Assembly (NCBI GenBank): GCA_947503005.1
Contig: CANNCA010000008.1
Location: 62,001 to 126,000, forward strand
Direction of reading: 5' to 3'
Length of the DNA: 64,000 nt
DNA from: an uncultured Flavobacteriaceae bacterium
GTDB lineage: Bacteria > Bacteroidota > Bacteroidia > Flavobacteriales > Flavobacteriaceae
Notes under the pieces: generated by a model
What the model saw: only the letters and a program-made list of their open reading frames with translations
What the model was told of the DNA's origin: nothing
Databases searched by the model: none
Program-made: the position numbers and the translations under genes
In this document: positions 42,835 to 53,156 of the stretch, piece after piece
Numbering within the stretch: the first letter of the stretch is position 1
Layout of the letters: each line of letters starts with the position of its first letter

Positions 42835-44109
42835 ATGAGATTATTTGCAATCCTTGGTTCCATTCTAATCTTTACCATTTCTTGTACACAAAGTGAAACT
42901 AAGAAAACGGAAGTTGACGAATATCCAGATGGCTTCCCATATGGTAATGTGCCAAGGGAGAAACCCAATACCCCGATGAGCGCGGCCTTGGAACGTGTAT
43001 ACGATGGCACTTATGCGGGATTGGAAAATCACAGCAATCAACTCTTTTCCAGATTTAAATACACACCATTGAAAGGCTTTGATTATGGAAAAAAAGACGC
43101 TAGAATTTCCCGAAGGGATGCCTCGAAGGTTATTAAGGCGAATGGCAAATATTATGTGTGGTACACGCACAGAAATACACCAACACCGCCCGATGCAGAG
43201 GCTGGAAATGATACCATTCCCTCTAGGGACTGGGATCTGGCCGAAATTTGGTATGCAACCAGCGAAGATGGGTTTACCTGGGAAGAGCAGGGAGTGGCTG
43301 TACCACGGTTGGAAAAACCATATCCAGGATGGAGGTCCGTTTCAACAGCAGATATTTTGGTGTACAAAGGAAAATATTACCTATACTACCAAGCCTATAC
43401 GGAAATGCCAGGTGGAGCAGGAAGAGGAGATGATTGTCCTGTCGCCGCCTCGGTATCCGATTCTCCCGATGGCCCTTGGACACCTTCCAACAAAGTAGTC
43501 GTAGAAAATGGCCCGGAAGGAACCTGGGATCAATTCATTATCCATGATCCATACCCTCTGGTTTACAAGGATAAAATCTATCTATATTATAAAGGCGAAA
43601 TGGGCGGTAATCCAAGAGTACGGGCGCAGGGCCTTGCTATTGCCGATCATCCTTTTGGGCCTTTTAAAAAACATCCGCTTAATCCGGTAATCAATTCGGG
43701 ACATGAAACGGCCCTTTTCCCGTTCAAAGAGGGTATAGCGGCATTAGTAAGTCGACATGGATTGGAACACAATACGATTCAATATGCACCGGACGGTGTC
43801 AACTTTGAAATTGCGTCTATTACCTCGTTATTGCCAATTGCCCCGGGCGCCCATGTGCCGGATGCCTTTGTAGACAATGGAAATGGTCGCGGAATTACCT
43901 GGGGACTATGCCATTTCAGGGATGTCTTAAAAGTTGGAGGGGACAGCCAAAGCTACAGCATGCTGGCACGATTTGACTGTGACTTGAGTCTTGACCTTAA
44001 TGATCCTGAAATGAAGGAAAGTGATATTTTCAACGACTCCTCAATAAATTTCAAATTCGGTCTTACCACAGCTCAATTGAAACGAATCAAGGAAGCCTTA
44101 CATGAATAG
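42835..44109 (+). CDS. GH117-like 3,6-anhydro-galactosidase lipoprotein
   Basis: The 424-residue protein has a lipoprotein signal (SILIFTISC, Cys17) and a five-bladed beta-propeller with conserved GH117 segments: FKYTPLKGFDY, SRRDASKVI (D95, aligning with the catalytic Asp), GKYYVWYTHRNTPTPP, DWDLAEIWYATSEDGFTWEEQG, IHDPYPLV, and SGHETALFPFKEG with the His proposed as acid. The family releases 3,6-anhydro-L-galactose from the non-reducing end of neoagaro-oligosaccharides and related ends. The exact specificity cannot be told. It fits the anhydrogalactose oxidation genes at 61512-64000. Confidence 0.88.
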   Translation: MRLFAILGSILIFTISCTQSETKKTEVDEYPDGFPYGNVPREKPNTPMSAALERVYDGTYAGLENHSNQLFSRFKYTPLKGFDYGKKDARISRRDASKVIKANGKYYVWYTHRNTPTPPDAEAGNDTIPSRDWDLAEIWYATSEDGFTWEEQGVAVPRLEKPYPGWRSVSTADILVYKGKYYLYYQAYTEMPGGAGRGDDCPVAASVSDSPDGPWTPSNKVVVENGPEGTWDQFIIHDPYPLVYKDKIYLYYKGEMGGNPRVRAQGLAIADHPFGPFKKHPLNPVINSGHETALFPFKEGIAALVSRHGLEHNTIQYAPDGVNFEIASITSLLPIAPGAHVPDAFVDNGNGRGITWGLCHFRDVLKVGGDSQSYSMLARFDCDLSLDLNDPEMKESDIFNDSSINFKFGLTTAQLKRIKEALHE

Positions 44110-44185
44110 AACTTTTTACCGGTAGTATTTATTGACATTTTATCAAAGAATATCAAGTGGATTGAACTCTAAACAATATTATTAA

Positions 44186-45262
44186 ATGGCGGTCAAATTT
44201 ATAGGTACAACAGTAGTAGCAGTAGCTATTTTAATGACGAGTCAAATTTTTTTCGCTCAGAACCCAGAAAACAGTGGAGATAAGTATAAGGACGCTTACA
44301 AAAAATATTTAAACGCAAGCTGCCCCATACCACATGACAACATTCAACATTTTGTTTATTTTGCCCGAGAAAGACACGAAATTGTCGACCATCCATTGCT
44401 TGAACATCCAATATTCAAAGGTGCTCAAATCATGTACTCCTGGAAAAATTTTGAACCCCAAAAAGGTCAATATGATTTTTCAATAGTAAAAGAAGATCAT
44501 GACTATCTCAAAAAACATGGTAAAAAACTATTTGTACAAATACAAGATGCCACTTTCTATCCAATTTACAATGCTGTACCAGACTATTTGCTATCGAATG
44601 ATTACGATGGAGGGGCTTTATTACAATACAATGAAAATGGAGAACCAGCAGGTTGGGTTGCCAAAAGATGGAACGAAAAAGTAAGAGAACGTTTTTCGTT
44701 ATTTCTCCAAGCTTTGGGAGAAGAATTCGATGGAAAAATTGAAGGAATCAATCTGCAAGAAACTGCCATTGAAGTAAGTGAAAAAAATGACTCCAGCTTT
44801 TCTGAACAGAAATATGCTGCCGGATTGAAAGCAAATATGTTTGCACTAAAGAAAGCCTTCCCAACTTCTACCACAATGATTTATGCGAATTTCATGCCAG
44901 GTGAATGGCTGCCTTGGGAAGACAAAGGTTATCTCAAAAGCATTTACAAGTATGGGGAAGAAATTGGTGTGGGGTTAGGAGGGCCAGATCTGATGGTCAA
45001 AAGAAGAGGACAATTAAACCACACCTTAACACTAATGCATGAGGGTTACTATACAGTACCCATTGGAATCGCCGTACAAGATGGAAATTACATAGGGGAA
45101 ACTGGAAACGCAGGTAATGGAAACACGGATACTTACAATAAGAGCATCGTACCCTTACTTCATGCATTTGCAAAAGACTTTTTAAGAGTTGACTATATGT
45201 TTTGGGTTAATCAGGAGCCGTATTTTAACGAACATGTGCTTCCTTGCTTCGCAAAGAAATGA
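44186..45262 (+). CDS. Putative exported TIM-barrel glycosidase
   Basis: The 358-residue protein has a signal peptide (VVAVAILMTSQIFFAQ). IMYSWKNFEPQKGQYDFS is the first-strand pattern of clan GH-A (GH42/GH39/GH5-like), followed by KKLFVQIQDATF. GKIEGINLQETAIEV holds a Glu placed like the acid/base catalyst, and MFWVNQEPYF near the end could hold the nucleophile. I cannot assign it to a CAZy family. Its place after the GH117-like gene suggests action on the same galactan. Confidence 0.65.
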   Translation: MAVKFIGTTVVAVAILMTSQIFFAQNPENSGDKYKDAYKKYLNASCPIPHDNIQHFVYFARERHEIVDHPLLEHPIFKGAQIMYSWKNFEPQKGQYDFSIVKEDHDYLKKHGKKLFVQIQDATFYPIYNAVPDYLLSNDYDGGALLQYNENGEPAGWVAKRWNEKVRERFSLFLQALGEEFDGKIEGINLQETAIEVSEKNDSSFSEQKYAAGLKANMFALKKAFPTSTTMIYANFMPGEWLPWEDKGYLKSIYKYGEEIGVGLGGPDLMVKRRGQLNHTLTLMHEGYYTVPIGIAVQDGNYIGETGNAGNGNTDTYNKSIVPLLHAFAKDFLRVDYMFWVNQEPYFNEHVLPCFAKK

Positions 45263-45264
45263 CA

Positions 45265-45281
45265 CCAAGGAAATGTCTTGG
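45265..45281. terminator. Short hairpin between convergent genes
   Basis: CCAAG and CTTGG pair around a 7 nt loop just after the glycosidase stop; flanking A and T extend the stem to 6 bp. It could end the rightward transcript, but no T-run follows. Confidence 0.3.
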
Positions 45282-45346
45282 TAAAACATTGCCCATCACA
45301 AAGGCGCTAAACCAAATTGTTCTTTTGATAAAAAGCCGTTACTCTT

Positions 45347-46846
45347 TCATTGCAATTCTTGAATGATTTTTTCCATTTCTTTTTTTGAGGGTCGCGGTCT
45401 CTTTCGAAATGAATTGGGCTTACCGGTTTTTCTGTCAAATTCGTCAGGAGTTCTAAACTCTGGTAAACTATCATTAGTTATATTTCTCATCCGCTTTAAT
45501 TCTTCACGTAGTTTATTGAGTTCCTCTTTGTAAATTGGGTTCTCCGCAAGGTTTTTTAGTTCGAAAGGGTCATTGGCCAATTCGTAGAGTTCTTCTTCCG
45601 GTCGAGGTTTATTAAAGCAGGCCAGCTGTTCATCATTCAATTCTCCCTTTTCTTTCATTGCGCGCATGGTCTCAAAAGTGGCACTTACAAAAGCATCTGC
45701 AGACGGAGTATTTGGCAAATCAGGATAAAAGTTACGGATATACTTAAACTCCTTGGTTCGAACGGCGCGTGAATAGTCTTCATAATCATGCCAATGGTCT
45801 TCTGCATAAATGTAATCTCTAATCGAGCTTTCCGTGTTGGTCAATAGACCCGAAAAGTCCAGCCCTTCAAAAGACGGAATCGGTTTTAAACCGGCAAGCT
45901 GAATAAAGGTTGGTGCAATATCAATGGCACTTACTAAGTTTTTATTGACCGAATTAGCTTTTACCATTTTGGGCCATTTTACGATCCATGGAGTTTTGAT
46001 GCCTCCATCGTAAAGTGTAGTCTTGTCTCTGGGGAAAGGCCTCCCGTTATCGCTGATAAATAAGACCAGCGTATTTTCTGAAACTCCCTGCTTATCGAGT
46101 TCAGCAATAACTTTACCAACATAATCATCAAGCCGGGAAATCTCGTCATAGTAATGTGCAAAATCCTCTCTTACTTCTTTGGTGTCAGGAAAGTACGGAG
46201 GTATAACGACCTCATCCAATGAATGCCGATTTTCAACACTATCTTCTGTATAAGGTCTATGTGGATCAACGGCCGCTAATCACAAGAAAAATGGCTTATT
46301 TTTTGGCCGCTCTTTTAAAAGCGACATCCAGTTTTCACATCCGCTTCCATCTCCTTTTTGGACGGCCTTTTTTCCATCTGGCGCTAATTGAAATCCAGTT
46401 GTTCCAGCATCCTTGACAATATCGAACCTATCTTTTACAGCTTCTCCCAGATGCCATTTTCCAGCTTGTGCCGTCCAATAACCTGAAGTTTTTAAGTGTT
46501 CTACAAAGGTGACCTTGTCCTCAGTTAATGGCCAATGCAGCTGCTCTGCGTTCGTGTTGTGCGGATATAGACCTGTTATTATACTTGTTCGGCTAGGGCT
46601 ACAAGAACTGGCGGTTAAATAGGCTTGGTCAAAGCGCATTCCGTCCTTGGCAAGTTGATCTATATTCGGGGTTTTAATTTTAGGATGACCATACGCGCCA
46701 CTATCATCCCAAGCCATATCATCAGCTATTATAAAAACAAAATTAGGCTGCTCATAACCTACTTTTTTACGCTCCTTTTTGGTAGTGCAGGATGCAAAAA
46801 ACAGGCCAATAAGGAGCATACAGAAAGGAAATCGAATAGCTTTCAT
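45347..46846 (-). pseudogene. Sulfatase (S1 family) interrupted by one in-frame TGA
   Basis: Two open segments in the same frame (46846-46283 and 46279-45347) are separated only by a TGA at 46280-46282. The read-through product would be 499 residues plus a lipoprotein signal (LLIGLFFASC, Cys20). It has the metal site FIIADDMAW, the formylglycine motif CSPSR at 82-86, GKWHLGE, KPFFL-stop-LAAVDPHRPY, ISDNG and PWIVKWP. In homologues the stop position is normally Trp (KPFFLWLA), so TGG has become TGA. It would remove sulfate from algal galactan. It is either a recent pseudogene or a sequencing error. Confidence 0.85.
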
Positions 46847-47015
46847 GCAAAATACTTTATAGTGGATACCAGTTTTGGGTCAATCATCAGCCATCTTATA
46901 AAACACAGAACGGCAAGATTAAATAACCCTACCGTACTGCTGTTGGTCTAACTCAACTCAAACCAATGAATAAAAACTAAACTAACTCAAACTAACTCCG
47001 TTATAGTACTATATT

Positions 47016-48773
47016 TTAATATCCAGGGTTTTCGACTAGTTTTGGATTATCTGAAATTTTACCCAACGTCAAAGGGAAATAATAATGATGCGACTCAAAA
47101 AATCTCGGGGCGGCGAGCCCATCTTTGACTTCAATCTTAAACTTGCCCGTATCGTGATTATACTCAAATGCAAGACCTTGCATCACCTTTCCGTTTAATA
47201 CTTCTTCTGCAATACGCCACCTTCTTAAATCCCAAAAGCGATGTTCTTCAAATACAAGTTCTACCGCACGTTCATTACGTATGGTCTCTTCGTCAATTGC
47301 TATTTTATCGGGCATTCCGGCACGTTGTCGGATTCGATTGAGCAATGTAAGAGCCTCGCCCGTTTTACCCAAATAAAAGGCAGCCTCTGCCATATTGAGA
47401 TAGGTCTCACCCAATCTGAAAATGTGCCAATCTTCACTTGACATACCCCCACCCAATTGAAAACCAGGGCTCTCATCCAAAAACTTACGTAACAAGAACC
47501 CTTGACGTAGTGGTTTTGGTCGTGGTTCGTAAGCCCTATCGGATGCCTTGGCGATTGTGCCGTCTGGCAACACTCCTGTAGTGACCGGTTCACCGTTTAC
47601 CATACTTCTTTCATGAAAATAAGTTTTTCCTCCCCAAAAATCGGCACCGTTATAAATAAAGGCTGCCTTAAACCGAGGGTCGCGATTATCGAACAACTCG
47701 GCCATATCCCACTCTTGGGCAGTATAGTCAGATCTAGGAATCGCACCCGAAGTGCCATCGGCAAATTCAAATTTTTCCACAATGTCTAGAAAAGGTCTGA
47801 AGTTTGAATTCCAACCTGTAGCAAAATCTGCATGTACCGCCAACAGGGCTTGACTATGGCCCATGCCTGAATCAAAATCATAACGTTCCGTAAAAATCAC
47901 TTCCGGATTATTTTCAATTTCGTCGATGAACAATTGATGATGGTTTATTGTCGGATCTGCATGCTTTTCATACAATTGAAGTGGGCTGGTCTCAATAAGA
48001 GCTTTAGAGGCATCATAAGATCTTTGCCAGTATGACATTTCATCTGAGGAAGGAATTCCAACAACTCCATCTAACGCCACGGTACCAAATCTTGCAATAC
48101 TACCGGCATATAACATTGCTCTACTTTGTAAAGCCTTGGCCGCCCATTTATTTACTCTACCGCCTTCCGTCATGCCAATGTCAGGTAAATCATTAAAGAT
48201 GGCATTCATTTCCGAATCGATAAAATCATAGATTTCCTTTTCTGTATTTCTAGGCACGAAGATGGTCTCCGGGTCATCATCAAGCTGCTGAGCTACGGTA
48301 ATTAGTGGTACGCCTCCCCATCGCTTGACCATTTCAAAATATAAGTAGGCTCTTATCCATCTTGCCTCGGCTAATCTTATTTTTTTGAAATCTTCATCAA
48401 ATTCTGAAAAGCCTACTTCCTCAATAAAAATATTGGCGTTCCGAATCACATCATATTTCCAATAATTAAGATTATTATATAGGTTCTCGGCATTCATCGG
48501 AGCTGCAATTGCCTGATTGGGTTCTTGCCATGGAGCGAACTGTGTCAATTCATCAGACATGCCCGATATAAGACCTGTACCTACATTATTGGCACCCAAT
48601 CTTTTAAACTCTACGGTTGAGTAAATGTTGGTTAGAAAGGCATCGGCCAAACCTGGATCATTCCATACCGCGTCGTCGGAAATTCGATCTAGTGGCACTT
48701 TGTCAAGTACATCTTCACACGAGATGAAAAGTGCAGAAAAAACTATTAGTACATATTTTATATTTCTCATCAT
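47016..48773 (-). CDS. SusD/RagB-type surface glycan-binding lipoprotein
   Basis: The 585-residue SusD-like protein has a lipoprotein signal (YVLIVFSALFISCED), the N-terminal TPR-like helices (WNDPGLADAFLTNIYSTVE, ARWIRAYLYFEMVKRWGGVPLI) and the C-terminal RagB part (RLGETYLNMAEAAFYLGKTGEALTLLNRIRQRAGMP, VELVFEEHRFWDLRRW). It caps the SusC channel and binds the glycan. I start it at 48773, 7 bp after the susC stop; an ATG at 48803 would overlap susC. Confidence 0.95.
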   Translation of the reverse strand: MMRNIKYVLIVFSALFISCEDVLDKVPLDRISDDAVWNDPGLADAFLTNIYSTVEFKRLGANNVGTGLISGMSDELTQFAPWQEPNQAIAAPMNAENLYNNLNYWKYDVIRNANIFIEEVGFSEFDEDFKKIRLAEARWIRAYLYFEMVKRWGGVPLITVAQQLDDDPETIFVPRNTEKEIYDFIDSEMNAIFNDLPDIGMTEGGRVNKWAAKALQSRAMLYAGSIARFGTVALDGVVGIPSSDEMSYWQRSYDASKALIETSPLQLYEKHADPTINHHQLFIDEIENNPEVIFTERYDFDSGMGHSQALLAVHADFATGWNSNFRPFLDIVEKFEFADGTSGAIPRSDYTAQEWDMAELFDNRDPRFKAAFIYNGADFWGGKTYFHERSMVNGEPVTTGVLPDGTIAKASDRAYEPRPKPLRQGFLLRKFLDESPGFQLGGGMSSEDWHIFRLGETYLNMAEAAFYLGKTGEALTLLNRIRQRAGMPDKIAIDEETIRNERAVELVFEEHRFWDLRRWRIAEEVLNGKVMQGLAFEYNHDTGKFKIEVKDGLAAPRFFESHHYYFPLTLGKISDNPKLVENPGY

Positions 48774-48780
48774 ACAATTT

Positions 48781-51700
48781 TTAAAGTGAAACGTTAATTC
48801 CAAGTGATACTGTTTTTACAAGCGGATAAGTTCTTCCGCTTTGGGTTACTGGACCCTCTGAATCAAAAGAGTCCTTATAAATGCCCAGATTATTCCAAGT
48901 TACGAGGTTCGTTCCAGAAACAAAAAGTCGTATTGCTTGAATACCTGTTGGAGTCAATACTTCTTTAGGAATGTCATAGCCGATGTTTAGGTTTTTTAAC
49001 CTTAAATAAGTACCGTCTTGTAACCAAAAATCTGAATTTACATTATTGTTCGGGTGCGGTCCCGAATCAGTACTGGCCGGTAGTATGGCATTAGGATTGA
49101 TGTTCACTCCTGGATTGTTTGGATCTGGAGTCCATCTGTACTTGTATTGATATTCGTAAGGTATTTCATTATTGATTAAAATTGTTCTTGCTCCTCCGGC
49201 AATGTTAAAATTAAAACCTGAAGCCCCTTGGAATAATGCAGCAACCGAAAAACCGCCATACGAAAGGTTTAAATTTATTCCATAAGTCATATCTGGTAGC
49301 CCGCCTTTGCCTATTTCGTCTTGATCTCGCCAATTGAGTACGCCATCGCCATTCAGGTCGACATAACGAATATCACCAGGAACCACCCTTTCATTTCCGG
49401 CGCCGCCGGCAACTAAAGATTGGTCTACATTATGGGCATCAATTTCTGCTTGATCCATAAAAATACCATCGGTTTTATATCCAATATTTCTATTGACCCA
49501 GTTGCCATTGCGTTGTTGAATAAGATTAAAACGTCTTAAAAATTCAGGGTCGTTCAATTCTTCGGGCGTTTCTGCAAAAGCTTCAATAGCGTTATCAACC
49601 GGCCAATTTTCGTATTTTTCACGAGCCAAACCGAAGGAAAGAGCCAAATCGTACTTAAATTTTCCGATAGTATTTCTATGTGTGACCACCAAATCAAAAC
49701 CACGATTGCTTGTTGAATTCTGGTTTACTTGAGGTAAGTTCGCACCAAAGGTACTTGGAAATTGATCTAACGGTGCCGCAAAAATACCTTCTTGCAGTCT
49801 GTAGAATACATCAAATTCAATACCCAGAAGCCCATTCCAAAACAGGGCGTCGAGACCTACATTATAGGTGGTCAAATCTCGCCAAGTCACAAATGGGTTT
49901 GCAAGTCCGCTGCTTGCAATTGCCGTGGACAGTCCGCTGGCTCCAAAAAGATAGGCTCCACCAGGTTGGGTTTGAATTTCGTTAGCAGAGAGATATCTAA
50001 AATAATCCGGAACTTGTTCTCCGTCAATTAAAAGGAATGCTTCTGGATTATCCGGATTACGTTTAAAAATCCGGTCATTGCCTGTTTCACTATAGGAAAA
50101 TCTCAACTTTAAATTGTCTATAAAATCGATCTTATCTTTGATGAAATTTTCCTCTGAAATTCTCCATGCGGCCGATACACTTGGAAAGTAGCCCCAACGA
50201 CTTTCAGCAGCGAAATTACTAGTGGCATCCGCCCTTATGGTTCCCTCTAAAAAGTACTTGTTTTTATACCCGTAGTTAAGACGGCCAACAACACTTGACC
50301 GCCCGAATTCGATGGCATCCCCTGAATTCGAGATACCCAATTCTGAACCAAAATTGAGATAGGGCAAATCTGTGCTTAACAGACTTTGTCGACCTGCTCC
50401 TATGTTAATTATTTCTTCATCTATGGTTTCTGTTAACAATAATCCCTTTATTGAATGATCGCCATACTCGCGATCAAAGTTCAACGAAAATGCTGGATAG
50501 AAACTTTTGAACTGATATATGCTTTCATTCAAACTATTATTCTCATTACCACCAACGGCCACAGGTTCTTGTGTCTCGCGATCAAAATTATAAACCAAGA
50601 AACCTTTGTTAAGATCTTTTGTATGTGTGGTTTGTGAAGTATACTGGAAAGACGCTTTTGCCGACAATCCTCTTAAGAAAGGAAACTTGTAGTTTAAAAC
50701 CATTCTGCCATTGAATACTTCATTTTTTTTATCCTCGAATCCTGATATCTCTCTAGTAGATGATCCAATTACAGCTCTGTCGTTAAACCCTCCACCATTA
50801 TTTGCCGCCAACTCAGGAAACCCAGGAATAGTTGGGGGCAATATGGGTTCTGCAACTCCCAGTTGCGTATAGTGCGTATTCAAATCTCGGCCGGGTTCAG
50901 AGGTTTTCTCTTTTCTATAACTCATGTCAATACTAAAAGTCAAGTTGTCGCTAATGTCGGCATCGATATTAGAGCGAACATTCAAACGATTAAAGTTTAA
51001 ATCACCTGAATTGAATTGCCCACCTTGATCCAAGCTCCCGAAAGACGTAAAGAATCGAACTTTCTCTCCACCACCCCTTACACTTAAATTGTGTTGGTTC
51101 ATAGGTGCCCAAGCTCTAAAAAGCGCTCTTTCCCAATCGTAAGATTCATAACCTGGTGCTTCAGCTTTGTACAGGGCTATTTCTTCAGGAGTATAGCTAG
51201 CCGCCCCACCTTCATTTAGCATTTCGACAAATTGGCCGCCATTCACATTATTTCTCCAAACCGTTGGTTGCTGAAAACTGGTAATACCCGAATAAGAAAT
51301 TGAAGGTTTACCAACCCTACCTCTTTTTGTAGTTACCAGAATTACTCCGTTACCGGCCCGTGCTCCATAAATTGCCGCCGATGCATCCTTTAACACATTA
51401 ATTGACTCAATATCGTTCGGGTCGATACGGGCCAATGACATTTCCATTCCATCGACCAAAACTAGAGGAGTTCCAAAACCCCTTATATTCAGTTGGGTGT
51501 TGTCATCACCGGGAACAGCTGAAGTTTGTTTTGTAATAACCCCGGCCACACGTCCTCCTATTAATTCCGTCGTATTCGCTACCGAAACCGTGGTAAGATC
51601 TTTGGCATCTACCTTTACCACTGATCCTGTTATAGCCGATTTCTTCTGTGTACCGTAACCTACTACAACGACCTCATCAAGTTTTTGAGAGTCTTCCTCC

Positions 51701-52002
51701 AAAGTTACATTTATGTTAGTTTGGTTATTTACGGCAATCTCTATGGTATTAAACCCGATATAACTAAAAATAAGTGTGTCATCAGCTTCAATGTCATTCA
51801 AAGTATAATTGCCATCAAAATCTGTCTGGGTGCCGTTCGTGGTTCCTTTTACTACTACACTTGCTCCAGGTAATGGGCCATCCGCGTCGGATACCGTACC
51901 TGATATCGTTTGCTGTGCGTAACCTGATTGTAGCCCTATAAAGAGAAGAAATAGTAGCGGCAGAACTACATTTCTCAAAAATTTAAAATTTGGTTTTTTC
52001 AT
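48781..52002 (-). CDS. SusC/RagA-type TonB-dependent transporter
   Basis: The 1073-residue protein has a signal peptide, a carboxypeptidase-regulatory-like N-terminal domain (TISGTVSDADGPLPGASVVVKG), the TonB-box-like LDEVVVVGYGTQKK, a plug domain (LRGFGTPLVLVDG-like region, ASAAIYGARAGNGVILVTTK) and a large beta barrel ending VKTVSLGINVSL. It imports oligosaccharides across the outer membrane with the SusD partner. The 362 bp upstream holds a palindrome TTGAAC-N2-GTTCAA, suggesting control by the Crp/Fnr protein of the locus. Confidence 0.96.
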   Translation of the reverse strand: MKKPNFKFLRNVVLPLLFLLFIGLQSGYAQQTISGTVSDADGPLPGASVVVKGTTNGTQTDFDGNYTLNDIEADDTLIFSYIGFNTIEIAVNNQTNINVTLEEDSQKLDEVVVVGYGTQKKSAITGSVVKVDAKDLTTVSVANTTELIGGRVAGVITKQTSAVPGDDNTQLNIRGFGTPLVLVDGMEMSLARIDPNDIESINVLKDASAAIYGARAGNGVILVTTKRGRVGKPSISYSGITSFQQPTVWRNNVNGGQFVEMLNEGGAASYTPEEIALYKAEAPGYESYDWERALFRAWAPMNQHNLSVRGGGEKVRFFTSFGSLDQGGQFNSGDLNFNRLNVRSNIDADISDNLTFSIDMSYRKEKTSEPGRDLNTHYTQLGVAEPILPPTIPGFPELAANNGGGFNDRAVIGSSTREISGFEDKKNEVFNGRMVLNYKFPFLRGLSAKASFQYTSQTTHTKDLNKGFLVYNFDRETQEPVAVGGNENNSLNESIYQFKSFYPAFSLNFDREYGDHSIKGLLLTETIDEEIINIGAGRQSLLSTDLPYLNFGSELGISNSGDAIEFGRSSVVGRLNYGYKNKYFLEGTIRADATSNFAAESRWGYFPSVSAAWRISEENFIKDKIDFIDNLKLRFSYSETGNDRIFKRNPDNPEAFLLIDGEQVPDYFRYLSANEIQTQPGGAYLFGASGLSTAIASSGLANPFVTWRDLTTYNVGLDALFWNGLLGIEFDVFYRLQEGIFAAPLDQFPSTFGANLPQVNQNSTSNRGFDLVVTHRNTIGKFKYDLALSFGLAREKYENWPVDNAIEAFAETPEELNDPEFLRRFNLIQQRNGNWVNRNIGYKTDGIFMDQAEIDAHNVDQSLVAGGAGNERVVPGDIRYVDLNGDGVLNWRDQDEIGKGGLPDMTYGINLNLSYGGFSVAALFQGASGFNFNIAGGARTILINNEIPYEYQYKYRWTPDPNNPGVNINPNAILPASTDSGPHPNNNVNSDFWLQDGTYLRLKNLNIGYDIPKEVLTPTGIQAIRLFVSGTNLVTWNNLGIYKDSFDSEGPVTQSGRTYPLVKTVSLGINVSL

Positions 52003-52134
52003 AATCTATATGGTTTTGGTTGAATTAATTTTAGTATAAATCGATTATTGTGGATTCAGTTAATTGATTTGATAACCCTATTGACCTGTTAATACAACAA
52101 AGTTCTTCATGGCTATTTAACAATTTTCTATTTG

Positions 52135-52180
52135 TAAATATCTTGAAGGGAAAGGATAAAAAAGTTGAACAAGTTCAACT
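52135..52180 (-). promoter_or_regulatory. TTGAAC-N2-GTTCAA operator upstream of susC
   Basis: GTTGAACAAGTTCAAC lies at 52164-52179 (perfect 7 bp arms). On the minus strand GATATTTA (52142 to 52135) lies 22 bp beyond the TTCAA end, giving the same 29.5 bp centre-to-box distance as the other palindrome type. The box has two mismatches to TAnnTTTG. The leader to 52002 would be about 130 nt. Confidence 0.55.
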
Positions 52181-52364
52181 ATGGCACAATAATTTGAAGG
52201 AGATTTAATTTTACCTTGAAATAATTAACCAAACCTCAGTTTACAGCAATTCACACTTCAGTAGTTTTAGCTGAATTGTTCGGTTATTTAATGACCGAAA
52301 TCTGTAAAGTAATTTTTTTTTTGGGTGGTGGTGTATTATTTCCTTAGAACGATTTCATTTCAAT

Positions 52365-53081
52365 TTACGGATTCGTAGACCATAATGCGGCACTTTTTAG
52401 CATTGCCCTTCTTGGAAGTTTTAAACCAGCAAGAATTAATTCCGCAAAATCTTTCGGTTGTAGTACATTTTCAGAGCCTTGGCTTAGCATGCCCAGTTCA
52501 ATGGTCATTTCAGATTCTATGGTACTTGGCGTTAAAGTAATCACTCTGATATTGTTTTTACGTACTTCCTTCATTAAAGATTCAGACATGCCAATCACTG
52601 CGAATTTTGATGCAGAATAGGCAGAAATATTTGCATTTCCATTTAAACCTGCCGTTGAGGAAACATTTATAATATCACCTTCATTCTTCGCTAGCAAATG
52701 TGGTAAAACTTCTTTGGTCACATAATACATACCCATTACATTGGTTTGAATGATTTGACTCCATTCGCTAACTTCCATTTTATTGAACGAGCCAATGGCC
52801 GCTATTCCGGCATTGTTTACTAAAATATCGATTCCTCCCAAGGTCTCTATAATACTATATATACTCTTTCTTACAGCATCATAATCACCAACATCAAAAA
52901 CGGAATATATGGCCTTAACGCCATATGTTTTCAATTCAGCAACGGTTTCTTGTAATATGCTTTCTGTTCTTCCTGTAATCGCAACATCAATACCCTCTTT
53001 GGCAAATGCGACTGCAGTTGCTTTTCCCAATCCTCTACCACCTCCGGTTATGATTGCCTTTTTATTGTGTAAACTTTTCAT
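52365..53081 (-). CDS. SDR family 3-ketoacyl-ACP-reductase-like protein
   Basis: The 238-residue classical short-chain dehydrogenase has TGGGRGLGKATAVAF, NNAGIAAIG, the catalytic Ser in INVSSTAGL and YSASK as the YxxxK pair. It resembles FabG-type enzymes, but in this locus a sugar or sugar-acid dehydrogenase is as likely. It is separated from susC by a 362 bp region with the palindrome at 52164 and lies 75 bp after the porin gene. Confidence 0.85.
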   Translation of the reverse strand: MKSLHNKKAIITGGGRGLGKATAVAFAKEGIDVAITGRTESILQETVAELKTYGVKAIYSVFDVGDYDAVRKSIYSIIETLGGIDILVNNAGIAAIGSFNKMEVSEWSQIIQTNVMGMYYVTKEVLPHLLAKNEGDIINVSSTAGLNGNANISAYSASKFAVIGMSESLMKEVRKNNIRVITLTPSTIESEMTIELGMLSQGSENVLQPKDFAELILAGLKLPRRAMLKSAALWSTNP

Positions 53082-53156
53082 TTTCTATCTTTTAAAATGT
53101 TATGTTCAAATTCTCAAGAGTCTTAACCACCATGCAAACTCGTTACATTTAAAACT

